A DNA stretch of 64,000 nucleotides. It comes from Clostridia bacterium (GTDB lineage: Bacteria > Bacillota > Clostridia > Lachnospirales > Lachnospiraceae). The stretch is from NCBI GenBank assembly GCA_910574255.1, contig CAJTAK010000010.1, positions 1 to 64,000 on the forward strand. Reading direction: 5' to 3'. Position 1 is the first letter of the stretch. Each line of letters starts with the position of its first letter. A program made the translations under genes and the position numbers. Shown here piece after piece: positions 17,426-26,278 of the stretch. The notes below the pieces were generated by a model. It saw only the letters and a list, made by a program, of their open reading frames with translations, was not told the origin of the DNA and ran no database searches.

Positions 17426-18946
17426 ATGATTCCGGGTATTTTGGCAATAGATATTGGGACATCCTCCTGTAAAGCGGCAGTTTTTTCTTTAAAGGGAGAT
17501 ATGCTTGCTTTGGGAAAAGGAAGGTACTCGCTTTTGTTTCCCAAGGAAGGGTATGCAGAACAGAAGCCGGATGAGATTTATCAGGGAGTGTGTGAGGCAG
17601 TGTGCCATCTGGAAAGGCAGGGAATAGAGCTTTCTGAGATTCAGGCGATTTCCTTTAGTGCTCAGATCGCAGCTCAGTGTTTGGTTGATTCCAGAGGAAA
17701 GGCGGTTACTAATCTGATTTCCTGGATGGATATGCGTGCATGGGATGAGGCGCTGGAATTTACACAGAAGTTTTCCAAGGAGGAAACAGAATACCTGACA
17801 GGAGTGGATATGGTAGTGACACCCGCCTATAGCATTGCAAAGCTTCGGTGGCTTCACAACCATGAAAGAGGTCTGTTGGAGATGGCGGCCCGATTTGTAC
17901 AGATTAAGGATTATGTAATTTATCATCTGACTGGCTGCTGGGTTTCTGATGCTGCAAGCTTAAAAGGACTGGTGCATGCAGAAACCGGGAAGGCTGTGCC
18001 GGAGATCATGACGTTTATTGGGGAATCGCCAGAGCTTCTTCCAAAGGTGAAAAAGCCATATGAAATTGCAGGATATCTGAAAAAGGGAGTAAGGGGCTTT
18101 GAACAGTTACCTGCGGGGATTCCTGTAATTGTTGGTTGGAATGATATGAATGCGGCCTTTCTGGGCATGGGTGCCTTAACGGGAAGCTGTATTGGAATGG
18201 ATTTGACAGGGACGTCAGAACATCTGGGATGCGTAACTCTGCGAAAAAGAATAGAACAAAAGGCTTATGAGGGATTGAACCGTGTACCGTTTTTGGATGG
18301 GCGGGAGGTTTTCTATGGTGTAACCTCTTCTGGCGGACAGGCGGTGGAATGGTTTGTGAAGGATATGCTTGGAGAGCCGGATGTAAAAGCCTATTTTGAA
18401 CGTTTGTTTGAGCGGCCAAAGGGACTGCCTTTGGCAGAGGAGCAGGGACCGATTTTTCTTCCTTATCTGGAAGGAGAACGCAATCCTTGGAATAACCGGG
18501 ATGCACGGGGCGTATTTTTTGGTTTAAATCGCAGTCACAGACAGCCGGAGCTGGCCCTATCTGTACTGGAAGGTGTCTGCTTCGCTTTGAGAACTATTTA
18601 TGACAGGCTTCCTCAGCTTCCGGAAAAGGTGGTGATCTCAGGCGGCGCCAGCTTTAATGAAGTATGGAACCAGATGAAGGCAGATGTGATGAATGTACCC
18701 TTTGTTCGCTTGGAAACTTCAGAAGCTGGTTGTACTGGGGCTGCTATTTTGGCGATTGCAGCGCTTCACCCGAAAAAAACAGTGGAAGAGCTTGCAGGTG
18801 GACTTTTCCGTCCTGCAAAGGTCTATTGGCCGGATCAAAAAAGACATCTAATTTATGAAAAGAAGTATCAAAGTTTTTTGAGGCTCTATCACAATCTGGA
18901 GCCGTTGTTTGGAAAACAGCAATGCCATAATGAGGAGGAGTTGTAA
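17426..18946 (+). CDS. FGGY-family carbohydrate kinase
   Basis: A 506-residue sugar kinase of the xylulokinase/gluconokinase group. The N-terminal ATPase motif ILAIDIGTSSCKAAVF, the FGGY signature region around GWNDMNAAFLGMGAL, the adenosine-binding VVISGGASFNEVWNQMKADV and the C-terminal EAGCTGAAILA are all present. It phosphorylates a sugar or polyol, or the keto-sugar produced by a dehydrogenase. It is the first gene of an operon: its stop overlaps the next start (TAATG), so it is coupled to the dehydrogenase pair. The substrate cannot be assigned; the product may be the DeoR ligand. Confidence 0.88.
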   Translation: MIPGILAIDIGTSSCKAAVFSLKGDMLALGKGRYSLLFPKEGYAEQKPDEIYQGVCEAVCHLERQGIELSEIQAISFSAQIAAQCLVDSRGKAVTNLISWMDMRAWDEALEFTQKFSKEETEYLTGVDMVVTPAYSIAKLRWLHNHERGLLEMAARFVQIKDYVIYHLTGCWVSDAASLKGLVHAETGKAVPEIMTFIGESPELLPKVKKPYEIAGYLKKGVRGFEQLPAGIPVIVGWNDMNAAFLGMGALTGSCIGMDLTGTSEHLGCVTLRKRIEQKAYEGLNRVPFLDGREVFYGVTSSGGQAVEWFVKDMLGEPDVKAYFERLFERPKGLPLAEEQGPIFLPYLEGERNPWNNRDARGVFFGLNRSHRQPELALSVLEGVCFALRTIYDRLPQLPEKVVISGGASFNEVWNQMKADVMNVPFVRLETSEAGCTGAAILAIAALHPKKTVEELAGGLFRPAKVYWPDQKRHLIYEKKYQSFLRLYHNLEPLFGKQQCHNEEEL

Positions 18947-20133
18947 TGAATGCAGTTATTTTTGGAGGAGGAAAGATTGCCCGCGGTTTTATTGCCCATC
19001 TTTTGAGCCGGAGCGGTTTTCATATTACCTTTGTAGAAGTGAATGAGGATCTGGTGAAAGCATTGAATGAGGAAGGCAGATATTATGTAAATGTTATGGG
19101 AAATCCGCAAAAGAGCCAGTGGGTAACAGATTTTACCTGCATTTGGCTTCAGGATATTGCGGGAATTGCCGGGGCTCTTGAGAAGGCAGACATTGCATTT
19201 ACTTCTGTAGGAGGAAAAAATCTGAATGATCTGGCAGGAATTATTGGAAAGGCCTATCAGTTTATGGATGAGGAAGCTTTGCAGCATGAATTCACGATTG
19301 TCACCTGTGAGAACTGGAAGGAGCCGGGAAGGCAGCTGAAAAGCAGCATTCTAAAAGCCCTTGAGGGTTCGAATCGAAGAGAAGCGTTTGAAGCCCGGAT
19401 AGGTATTTCGGAGGCGGTAATTATGCGTTCGGGTGTGGAGGCAACAGAAGAAGTAAAGCAGATAGATAACAATGCTGTATCAGTTACTGATTTCTGGGAG
19501 CTGCCTATTGATAAGGCCGGGATGAAAGGGAGATTGCTTCCCTTTGAAGGGGTGATTTACAAAGAAAATTTTGCAGGCTTTCTGCAGCAGAAGCTCTTTA
19601 CTTTTAATACTACAAACGCAACTATCGCTTATCTTGGATGTCTGCGTGGAATGCAGCTTTTGTCAGATGCAGCAAATGATCCGGAGATTGCGGAGATCGT
19701 ACATAGAGTACATGAAGAGATCAATCCTGCGATTGCAAAGGAGATGGGGATTCCTCTTGCTGAACAGTGTGCCTTTGCACAGAAAGCATTGAAAAAATAT
19801 CAGGATATGAGTGTAACAGATTTTACAGAACGGCATGGGCGTGATCCAATCCGGAAATTAGGTCCCTCTGATCGGATTGTAGGTACTTTGCGCCTTGTGG
19901 AAAAGTATGGGATTCCCTGTGATGCCCTGGCAATTACACTGGCCGCAGCACTGCATTATCCGGTTGTGAATCGGGAAGACCCAACGGCCCTGCAGCTTGA
20001 GAAGCTGCGAAAAGAGCAGGGGATAGATGCGATTCTTGAAAAGATCTGTGGGATATCGCCCCGGGAGCCGATAGCAGAACTGGTGAAGCGGCAGGTGAAA
20101 TTCCTTAGAGAAAAGGAGTGGTTAGATGGCTGA
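18946..20133 (+). CDS. Mannitol dehydrogenase-family oxidoreductase 1 (MtlD-like)
   Basis: 395 residues with a Rossmann N-terminus (MNAVIFGGGKIARGFIAHLL), VTCENWKEPG and a helical C-terminal domain containing the lysine-bearing segment around EEINPAIAKEMG. The family includes mannitol-1-phosphate 5-dehydrogenase and long-chain polyol dehydrogenases (NAD-dependent). The GxGxxGxG site is modified (GGGKIARG), similar to MtlD proteins. It overlaps both neighbours (kinase stop and the next dehydrogenase start). It may oxidise a polyol(-phosphate) or reduce a keto-sugar(-phosphate). No PTS genes are present, so the classical mannitol-1-phosphate route is unlikely. Confidence 0.82.
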   Translation: MNAVIFGGGKIARGFIAHLLSRSGFHITFVEVNEDLVKALNEEGRYYVNVMGNPQKSQWVTDFTCIWLQDIAGIAGALEKADIAFTSVGGKNLNDLAGIIGKAYQFMDEEALQHEFTIVTCENWKEPGRQLKSSILKALEGSNRREAFEARIGISEAVIMRSGVEATEEVKQIDNNAVSVTDFWELPIDKAGMKGRLLPFEGVIYKENFAGFLQQKLFTFNTTNATIAYLGCLRGMQLLSDAANDPEIAEIVHRVHEEINPAIAKEMGIPLAEQCAFAQKALKKYQDMSVTDFTERHGRDPIRKLGPSDRIVGTLRLVEKYGIPCDALAITLAAALHYPVVNREDPTALQLEKLRKEQGIDAILEKICGISPREPIAELVKRQVKFLREKEWLDG

Positions 20134-21265
20134 ACATGTGGTGATTATAGGTGCCGGCGGCAGCGGACGGGGATTTATTGCCAGACTGCTTCAGGAGGAG
20201 AATGTAAAGCTTTGCTTTGTAGATCAGAATGTGGAGCTGGTGGAAGCATTGAATAAGAGGGGACAGTATGGTATCCGGGTGGGTGCAAAAGCTTCGAAGA
20301 CAGTGATTCGCAATTACGAGGCGTTTGTTCCTGATGATGAGAAAGCAGTGACAAGAGCGGCACAGGCAGACTGGATTTTTACTGCAGTGGGGGAGGAGCA
20401 TTTAAAGGAGCTGATGCCTTTTTTAGAGAAGGTAACTGTAAAAAAGGGGGAGCCTGTACGGATTGTGGCATGCGAAAATGGAATTGCGCCGAAGGTAGTA
20501 TTTCGCAGAGCATTGGAAGGAAGTAAAGCACAGGACAGCATGATTACGCAGGGAGTGATTTTCTGTACCAGTATTCCGGAGAAGGAAGGGAGCCTTGATA
20601 TTATTTCCGAAGATTACCCCGAACTGCCCTATGATATTGATGAGGAGCTGTTCCGTTTGCCTTTTGCTCATTTCCCGGCAACACCTCGTCTGGACAGACT
20701 GTTGCAGCGGAAAATTTATACATATAACTGTCTTAGCGCATGTATTTCCTATCTGGGTGCATATTTAAAATATGATATTTATTCGGATGCGGCCAATGAT
20801 GGGTTGATCCGTCAGTATTGCACACTGCTTTTGACAGGCTTGAATCGTACGCTGTGCAGATATATGGATGTGGAGCCCAAAGAGCAGACGGAATTTTCCA
20901 AAAGGGCTTTGAAGAAATTTTCCAATCCCAATATTTCAGATACGATTCAGAAAAATGCGCGATCAGCAGTGAGAAAGCTTGCGCCTACAGAACGGATTAT
21001 GGGACCAATGAGATTGATGGAGCAGGAGGGCGAGGACACCTTTGTATTGCGTCTGGTTGCGGCCGCAGCTTTGCTCTATCTGGAAAGAAACGAGGATTTG
21101 AAGTATCAGAATAAGGAGTATCCAGATGCAATCAGTCTGTTCCGGGTGCTGAATCCTCAGACAAATGAGAGAGAAATCCAATGTATCTGCGGAATATTAG
21201 AAGAACTCCGGAAGGGAAAAAACCTGAAAGAAATTTCGGAGGAATCAGTATGCGAAGTTGTTTGA
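20126..21265 (+). CDS. Mannitol dehydrogenase-family oxidoreductase 2
   Basis: 379 residues, paralogous to the preceding gene: MAEHVVIIGAGGSGRGFIARLL at the N-terminus, VACENGIAPK in the position of CENW, then YNCLSACISYLGAYL matching FNTTNATIAYLG. Both share a KxxPTE/GPSDRI-like segment (RKLAPTERIMGPMRL here, RKLGPSDRIVGTLRL there). Start and stop overlap by 8 bp with the first copy. Tandem divergent paralogues could form a heteromeric enzyme or catalyse consecutive oxidation and reduction (an epimerisation through a keto intermediate); both ideas are inference. Confidence 0.8.
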   Translation: MAEHVVIIGAGGSGRGFIARLLQEENVKLCFVDQNVELVEALNKRGQYGIRVGAKASKTVIRNYEAFVPDDEKAVTRAAQADWIFTAVGEEHLKELMPFLEKVTVKKGEPVRIVACENGIAPKVVFRRALEGSKAQDSMITQGVIFCTSIPEKEGSLDIISEDYPELPYDIDEELFRLPFAHFPATPRLDRLLQRKIYTYNCLSACISYLGAYLKYDIYSDAANDGLIRQYCTLLLTGLNRTLCRYMDVEPKEQTEFSKRALKKFSNPNISDTIQKNARSAVRKLAPTERIMGPMRLMEQEGEDTFVLRLVAAAALLYLERNEDLKYQNKEYPDAISLFRVLNPQTNEREIQCICGILEELRKGKNLKEISEESVCEVV

Positions 21266-21298
21266 ATTGTAAAAAGTAATAAATTAACTTTGTGTATA

Positions 21299-21397
21299 AA
21301 CAATAAAATAATATAAAGTTAATAATATTTCAACAAATTTATCTTGATAAATTGTGAAATTTGTGGTAAATTCATAACAATAAAATAACAATAGAAA
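21299..21397 (+). promoter_or_regulatory. Operator-like repeats before the cyclase gene
   Basis: AACAATAAAAT at 21299-21309 and at 21376-21386, the latter followed contiguously by AACAATAGAAA (21387-21397), just before the ribosome binding site. They match the 11-mers before the kinase gene, implying a second DeoR-controlled promoter inside the operon. Confidence 0.6.
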
Positions 21398-21409
21398 GGG
21401 GAAAAGAAA

Positions 21410-22138
21410 ATGAGTATATGGGAAAGCCTGGATCAGATTTTAAGGAATGCCAAAGTTGTGGATCTGTCCCCGGTAATTGAAAAAGGAATGCCGAAATGGC
21501 CCACACATCCTCAGATTGTTGTGGATCCTACAATTACACATGCACATGACGGCTATTACTGTCAGAGTCTGGTTATGGGAGAGCATACGGGTGCTCATGT
21601 AGACTGTCCGGCACATATTATAGAAGCTATGATGGATTGTACTGTTGATACGTATCCGGCAAACATGATATTCGGTCCAGCCATCAAGTATGAGGTGTAT
21701 AAGCTGAAGGCAAAGCCGGGGGATCGGATTACAAAGGAGCAGATTCTGGCCTTGGAAAAGGAAATGGGCGATCAGGCAGAGAAGGGAGATATTGTTCTGA
21801 TGGATTTCGGGTGGCAGAAGTATTGGAAGACGGATGCTTCTTGGAAGTATTACGCATTAAATGAGCCGGGCCTGTCAGAGGAAGCCTGTCAGCTCTTTGC
21901 TGACAGAGGTGTTAAGGCAGTTGGTTCGGATACGGTAGCCTGTGATACACCAGTCATTGACGGGGAAGAGCTGCATTCCTATGGACACAGAAATTCCTGG
22001 CTGCCTAATCAGATTTTTATTATGGAAATGTTAATGAACTTAAGTGAACTGCCAACAAGAAGCTATTTCATGGCATTACCTCTCAGGATTAAACATGGAT
22101 CGGGTTCACCTATTCGTCCGATTGCAATTATTGAGTAG
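21410..22138 (+). CDS. Cyclase-family metal-dependent hydrolase (KynB-like)
   Basis: 242 residues of the putative-cyclase superfamily (Pfam Cyclase), which includes kynurenine formamidase and related metal-dependent amidases and lactonases. The metal-binding signature HTGAHVDCPAH (usual form HxGTHxDxPxH) is at about residues 60-70, preceded by DLSPVIEKGMPKWPTHP. ATG is 7 nt after an AAAGGGG site. It sits inside a sugar catabolic operon, so a role in opening a lactone or processing a sugar-acid derivative is plausible. Operator-like repeats precede it, so it may start a second transcript with the transporter genes. Confidence 0.8.
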   Translation: MSIWESLDQILRNAKVVDLSPVIEKGMPKWPTHPQIVVDPTITHAHDGYYCQSLVMGEHTGAHVDCPAHIIEAMMDCTVDTYPANMIFGPAIKYEVYKLKAKPGDRITKEQILALEKEMGDQAEKGDIVLMDFGWQKYWKTDASWKYYALNEPGLSEEACQLFADRGVKAVGSDTVACDTPVIDGEELHSYGHRNSWLPNQIFIMEMLMNLSELPTRSYFMALPLRIKHGSGSPIRPIAIIE

Positions 22139-22176
22139 AGTAATGTGAGAAATATAAATTTAAGGAGGATGAAGGT

Positions 22177-23328
22177 ATGAGAAAGAAACTATGGAAGAAA
22201 CTGGCCGTTGTGATGTCAGCAGTGATGATGATATCCTTATTTGGAGCTTGCTCGTCCGGGCAGGAAGAGCAGAATCCGGCACCAGCTGCGGATGAAAACG
22301 TTCAAGAGGACAGCGAACAGCCTCAGGAGGATGCTGCGAGCAATGAACTTCTGGCCTTGTATGATTCGATTCCTACGGATCCGGAGCATATCGAATTAGA
22401 TACGCTTCCAGAATTAAAAGCAGATGGTAAATATACCATTGGATGTGCCATGACAAATGTATCTACAGGATGGTTTAAGGGTCTTTATGACAATCTGAAA
22501 ATATTATTGGATGAAGCAGGGATTAACGTACTGCTTGTAGAGTGCAATGACGATGCAAATGAGCAGGTAAATCAGGTTGAGAACTTTATTGCTCAGAATG
22601 TAGATGCGATTATTATCAATCCGGCCAATCCACAAGAAACGGTGACTTCTGTGCTGGAGGATACCTGTGAGGCAGGAATTCCGGTGGTTGCGGTTGACGT
22701 TCCTCCAGAAGAAGGCGCAGCATACTTAACGGCCTGCGTAACAGATGCTTATCAGCTTGGCTATATGGTTGGAGAAGAACTGGCAGCGAGATTACTGGAG
22801 ATGTATCCAGAAGGAGAGATTGAGTATGGTCTGATCGGCGGTACAGACGGCAACTCCATCGCAGCACTGAGAAATCAGGGTGCCAGAGACGCAATTGCGG
22901 CAGTAGATACAGAGGGACGGATTGTGGAGGCTGCATTCCTTTATGCAGGGGCATATTCTGAAGAGTCTGGACTGGAGACGGCGCAGAATATGTTATCAGC
23001 AAATCAGAATCTAAAGTGCATTATTGGTACCTGTGATGCACATATTGTAGGTGCAACCAGCGCTGCAGAGCAGCTGGATCTGGCAGACAATCTGATTATG
23101 GGAGCAGTAGACGGTTCCAAAGGCGCCCTTGAAATTATGAAGGATGGAGGTCCCATTGTTGCCCTTGGTCTGAACAGTCCTTATCAGGTAGGTGAAGCGG
23201 CGGCAAGAACCATTCTGGGTTATTTGAACGATGGAACACTTCCTCCTACAAAAACCCTTCAGATGGAGCCCACTCTGGTTACACCGGATATTGTAGATGA
23301 TTACTACGATCCAGAAGCAGCTTGGTAG
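22177..23328 (+). CDS. Ribose-type sugar ABC transporter substrate-binding lipoprotein
   Basis: 383 residues. A lipoprotein signal (MMISLFGACSSG) leads into an acidic, Glu/Pro/Gln-rich linker, then a periplasmic-binding-protein-like I (Peripla_BP_4) domain: TIGCAMTNVSTGWFKGLYDN, VDAIIINPANPQETV and IPVVAVDVPP. It delivers a sugar to the permease and ATPase encoded downstream. A perfect 11-bp hairpin after the stop separates it from the ATPase gene, a common way to keep the binding protein message more abundant. Confidence 0.9.
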   Translation: MRKKLWKKLAVVMSAVMMISLFGACSSGQEEQNPAPAADENVQEDSEQPQEDAASNELLALYDSIPTDPEHIELDTLPELKADGKYTIGCAMTNVSTGWFKGLYDNLKILLDEAGINVLLVECNDDANEQVNQVENFIAQNVDAIIINPANPQETVTSVLEDTCEAGIPVVAVDVPPEEGAAYLTACVTDAYQLGYMVGEELAARLLEMYPEGEIEYGLIGGTDGNSIAALRNQGARDAIAAVDTEGRIVEAAFLYAGAYSEESGLETAQNMLSANQNLKCIIGTCDAHIVGATSAAEQLDLADNLIMGAVDGSKGALEIMKDGGPIVALGLNSPYQVGEAAARTILGYLNDGTLPPTKTLQMEPTLVTPDIVDDYYDPEAAW

Positions 23329-23363
23329 AAGTGAAAAAAGAATAGGTATTGGAACAACTGTGA

Positions 23364-23388
23364 GAGGGGCTGTCCGAGACAGCCCCTC
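23364..23388 (+). terminator. Intra-operon hairpin after the binding-protein gene
   Basis: A perfect 11-bp stem GAGGGGCTGTC / GACAGCCCCTC with a 3-nt loop CGA and no following T-tract. More likely an mRNA 3'-stabiliser or partial attenuator than a full terminator. Confidence 0.65.
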
Positions 23389-23428
23389 GTATATCAATAG
23401 CTTGTAAAAGAGACAGGGAGGTATGTGC

Positions 23429-24928
23429 ATGCAGACCATGCTTGAAATGAAAGATATCAATAAGTCGTTTGGTGTCGTACATGCTCTCAAGGGTGTGACT
23501 TTGGAGGTGCAAAAAGGGGAGACCATGGCGCTGGTTGGAGAGAATGGAGCAGGGAAAAGTACCCTGATGAAGATTCTGACTGGCGCATATCAAAGGGATA
23601 CAGGAAAAATTATTCTGGATGGTGAGGAGATTAAGAAAAATACAACGGCAGCTGCTAAAAAGCATGGGATTGCACAGGTGTATCAGCAGGCGGAGCTGGT
23701 AGAGGAACTGACTGTTGCGGAGAATATCTGCCTTGGTGAGAAAGCCCATGCGCCAAAAGGACTAGTACCCTGGAAACAGATGTATAAGGCGGTAGAGGAA
23801 TTACTGGAACATTATCATATGCCGATTCATGCTGTCACACCAGTAAAGGAATTGAGCAGTGCCATGAAACAGTTTGTGGCTATTGCGAAGGTATTGTTTC
23901 GGAAGCCGAAGCTCATTATTTTTGATGAGCCTACAGCGGTTTTGTCAGACAGTGAAGTAACGATTCTTTTTGAAATTATTGAGTCTTTGAAAAAAGAACA
24001 GATTACGATGATTTACATTTCCCACAGGTTGGAAGAAGTGTTCCAGTTAAGTGATCGCATATCAATTATGAGAGATGGCAGCTTAGTGGCTGTTCTTGAA
24101 AATACAGATCTTACAAAGGACGATTTGATTGCACATATGTTGGGAAAGAATCTTGGAGCTATGTATTGTCAGGAAAAGGGGCATCCTCTTAGTGACAAGG
24201 CAGTGCTGGAACTGGAGCAGGTATCAACCCATAAGATTCATGATGTAAGTTTTTCTTTGAAGGAAGGAGAAATCCTTGGAATTGCCGGCCTGGTGGGAAG
24301 CGGAAGAACAGAGACAGCAATGGCTGTTTTGGGTGTGGATAAAATAAAAAGCGGAAAAATGCGTGTGAAAGGTAAAGAGGTAAGGTTTCGATTTCCGGCT
24401 GATGCGGCAAAAGCAGGAATTTTTCTTGCACCGGAGGATCGAAAAAAGCAGGCTATGGTTTTGTGTCGGCCTATTCGGGAAAATATATCCCTTTCACGAC
24501 TTGACTCCATTGCTGCACATGGAATCTGTGATAAAAAGAAAGAGTTTACAAGGATACAGCAATTATGCAGAGATTTGAAGGTGAAAATGGCTTCCATAGA
24601 AAGCCCGGTACAGGAACTGAGCGGAGGTAATCAGCAGAAAATAGTGATTGCAAAGGCATTTACCGCAGATCCGGATATTTTGATTTTTGATGAACCTACC
24701 CAGGGAATTGATGTAGGGGCAAAGGCGGAGATTTACAATCTTTTGGAAAGACTCAGGAAACAGGGAAAATCTATTCTTGTGATTTCCTCAGAGATTGAAG
24801 AGATACAGGGAGTGTGTGATCGGACCATTGTTATGCGCGGCGGCTATGTGGTGGGAGAAGTAGGAAAAGAGGAACTGGAGTGTACGGAATTAATTCTGCA
24901 GTGTATGTATAAGGAGAAACAGATATGA
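23429..24928 (+). CDS. Sugar ABC transporter ATP-binding protein (RbsA/MglA type)
   Basis: About 499 residues with two fused ABC domains. The first has a canonical Walker A (GENGAGKST) and Walker B (LIIFDEPTAVLS), with an atypical LSSAMKQ signature. The second has the degenerate Walker A expected for this subfamily (GLVGSGRTE), the signature LSGGNQQKIVIAKA and Walker B ILIFDEPTQGIDVG. The ATG at 23429 is 7 nt from GGGAGG; the earlier ATG at 23423 is only 1 nt from it. It overlaps the permease gene by 4 bp (ATGA). Confidence 0.92.
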   Translation: MQTMLEMKDINKSFGVVHALKGVTLEVQKGETMALVGENGAGKSTLMKILTGAYQRDTGKIILDGEEIKKNTTAAAKKHGIAQVYQQAELVEELTVAENICLGEKAHAPKGLVPWKQMYKAVEELLEHYHMPIHAVTPVKELSSAMKQFVAIAKVLFRKPKLIIFDEPTAVLSDSEVTILFEIIESLKKEQITMIYISHRLEEVFQLSDRISIMRDGSLVAVLENTDLTKDDLIAHMLGKNLGAMYCQEKGHPLSDKAVLELEQVSTHKIHDVSFSLKEGEILGIAGLVGSGRTETAMAVLGVDKIKSGKMRVKGKEVRFRFPADAAKAGIFLAPEDRKKQAMVLCRPIRENISLSRLDSIAAHGICDKKKEFTRIQQLCRDLKVKMASIESPVQELSGGNQQKIVIAKAFTADPDILIFDEPTQGIDVGAKAEIYNLLERLRKQGKSILVISSEIEEIQGVCDRTIVMRGGYVVGEVGKEELECTELILQCMYKEKQI

Positions 24929-25881
24929 ATATGAGTGCAAAAGTAAAGGGGTATTTTAAGACACAGGCAATTCCTATTGGAGTACTTGCATTGATGATTT
25001 TGATTGCATCCGTTCTTTCCGATGTGTTTTTTACAAAAATCAATATGCAGAATTTATTGATTCAGCAGGCATCAGTTATGGTTGTTAGCCTGGGGATGTT
25101 CACCTGCATTCTTTCAGGCGGTATTGATCTGAGTGTGGGTTCTAATTTGGCTGTTGCAAGTGTGTTCATGGCTTCATTTTTGAATCATAGTAATTTTGGA
25201 ACTGCCCTTTTGGGAACACTTTTGATATGTATGGTAATCGGACTTGTGAATGGATTTATTGTTTCTGCATTGCAAATTGCGCCTTTCATTGTTACCCTTG
25301 GCATGATGGAATTTGCCAGAGGTATCGCCTATTGGTATACTGGTTCCTCACCAGTATCTTGGAAGCAGGCAAATGGCGCGGCGGTAATGACTTTTATCGG
25401 AAAAGGTAAAATCGCAGGAATTCCCATGCTGACAATCATTATGATTGTTATGATTCTTGGGACAATGTTTATTATGCGTGAAACAATTATTGGGCGTATT
25501 ACCTATGCCATCGGCGGAAATGAAGAAGCGGTAAAGCTCTCGGGGATTAATACCCTTGCATGGAAAATGTTCCCTTATATTTTTTCTGGATTTTGCTGTG
25601 CCATCGGCGGAGTGCTAATGACGGCAAGGCTGGGACTTGGAGCGCCTACGAATGGGGAGGAGCTGGCAAATGACTGTATCGCTGCTGTTGTAATTGGCGG
25701 AGCAAGCTTTACAGGCGGCAAGGGAAATATCAGTGGTGTTATTATTGGTGTGTTTATTCTGGGGATTATTAATAATCTGTTGGATCTGTTGAATGTTTCT
25801 TCTTATCCTCAGATGATGTTGAAAGGTGCCATTATTGTACTTGCGGTTATTTTCTCTACAATAAAGGATAAGAATGCTTAA
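24925..25881 (+). CDS. Sugar ABC transporter permease (RbsC type)
   Basis: A 318-residue BPD_transp_2 permease with eight to ten TM helices. The SGGIDLSVGS motif near residue 70 and GGNEEAVKLSGIN followed by FSGFCCAIGGVL are typical of ribose/galactoside permeases. It presumably homodimerises and couples to the preceding ATPase. It is the last gene of the DeoR-linked operon, followed by a strong terminator. Confidence 0.9.
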   Translation: MNMSAKVKGYFKTQAIPIGVLALMILIASVLSDVFFTKINMQNLLIQQASVMVVSLGMFTCILSGGIDLSVGSNLAVASVFMASFLNHSNFGTALLGTLLICMVIGLVNGFIVSALQIAPFIVTLGMMEFARGIAYWYTGSSPVSWKQANGAAVMTFIGKGKIAGIPMLTIIMIVMILGTMFIMRETIIGRITYAIGGNEEAVKLSGINTLAWKMFPYIFSGFCCAIGGVLMTARLGLGAPTNGEELANDCIAAVVIGGASFTGGKGNISGVIIGVFILGIINNLLDLLNVSSYPQMMLKGAIIVLAVIFSTIKDKNA

Positions 25882-25934
25882 GAGTATATTTGTTACATAA
25901 TTAAGAAACCCTTTGATATGGAATATTTATAGAA

Positions 25935-25980
25935 GAAAGACAGAGGATTATGCAGGGCATAATCCCCTGTCTTTCCTTTT
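25935..25980 (+). terminator. Strong terminator ending the DeoR-linked operon
   Basis: A long hairpin GAAAGACAG-GGATTATGC / GCATAATCC-CTGTCTTTC is followed by CTTTTT. Confidence 0.88.
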
Positions 25981-26278
25981 TACGGCTTAACTCCGCTTTC
26001 TTCATATATATCAAAATTTTAATGGATTATACATTTTTTGTATAGATCTAGCATTTTGGCATATAGAAATTGCAGACAGTATATTTACCATACTTCCGTG
26101 GAAATGTTATAATTTTTACGATATTTAGGGTGTAATTATCTAATATACCCAATTTTGTTCCAACACCTGGCCAGGGTGGAATTGTTTTATTCACTATTTC
26201 TAAACCGGATATTGTGTGATTTGTATAGAAAAAATCCACAAATTCGGTTGAATATGTCCATATTAAGGAGGGAAACTT
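25981..26278 (+). promoter_or_regulatory. Control region of the alpha-galactoside transporter operon
   Basis: A/T-rich non-coding DNA. A dyad at about 26159-26182 centred on CCTGGCCAGG with TTCCA/TGGAA outer arms could be an operator. A second small dyad ATACATTTTTTGTAT lies at about 26030-26044. I cannot name the regulator; the AraC gene at 15.3 kb is one candidate. Confidence 0.4.
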
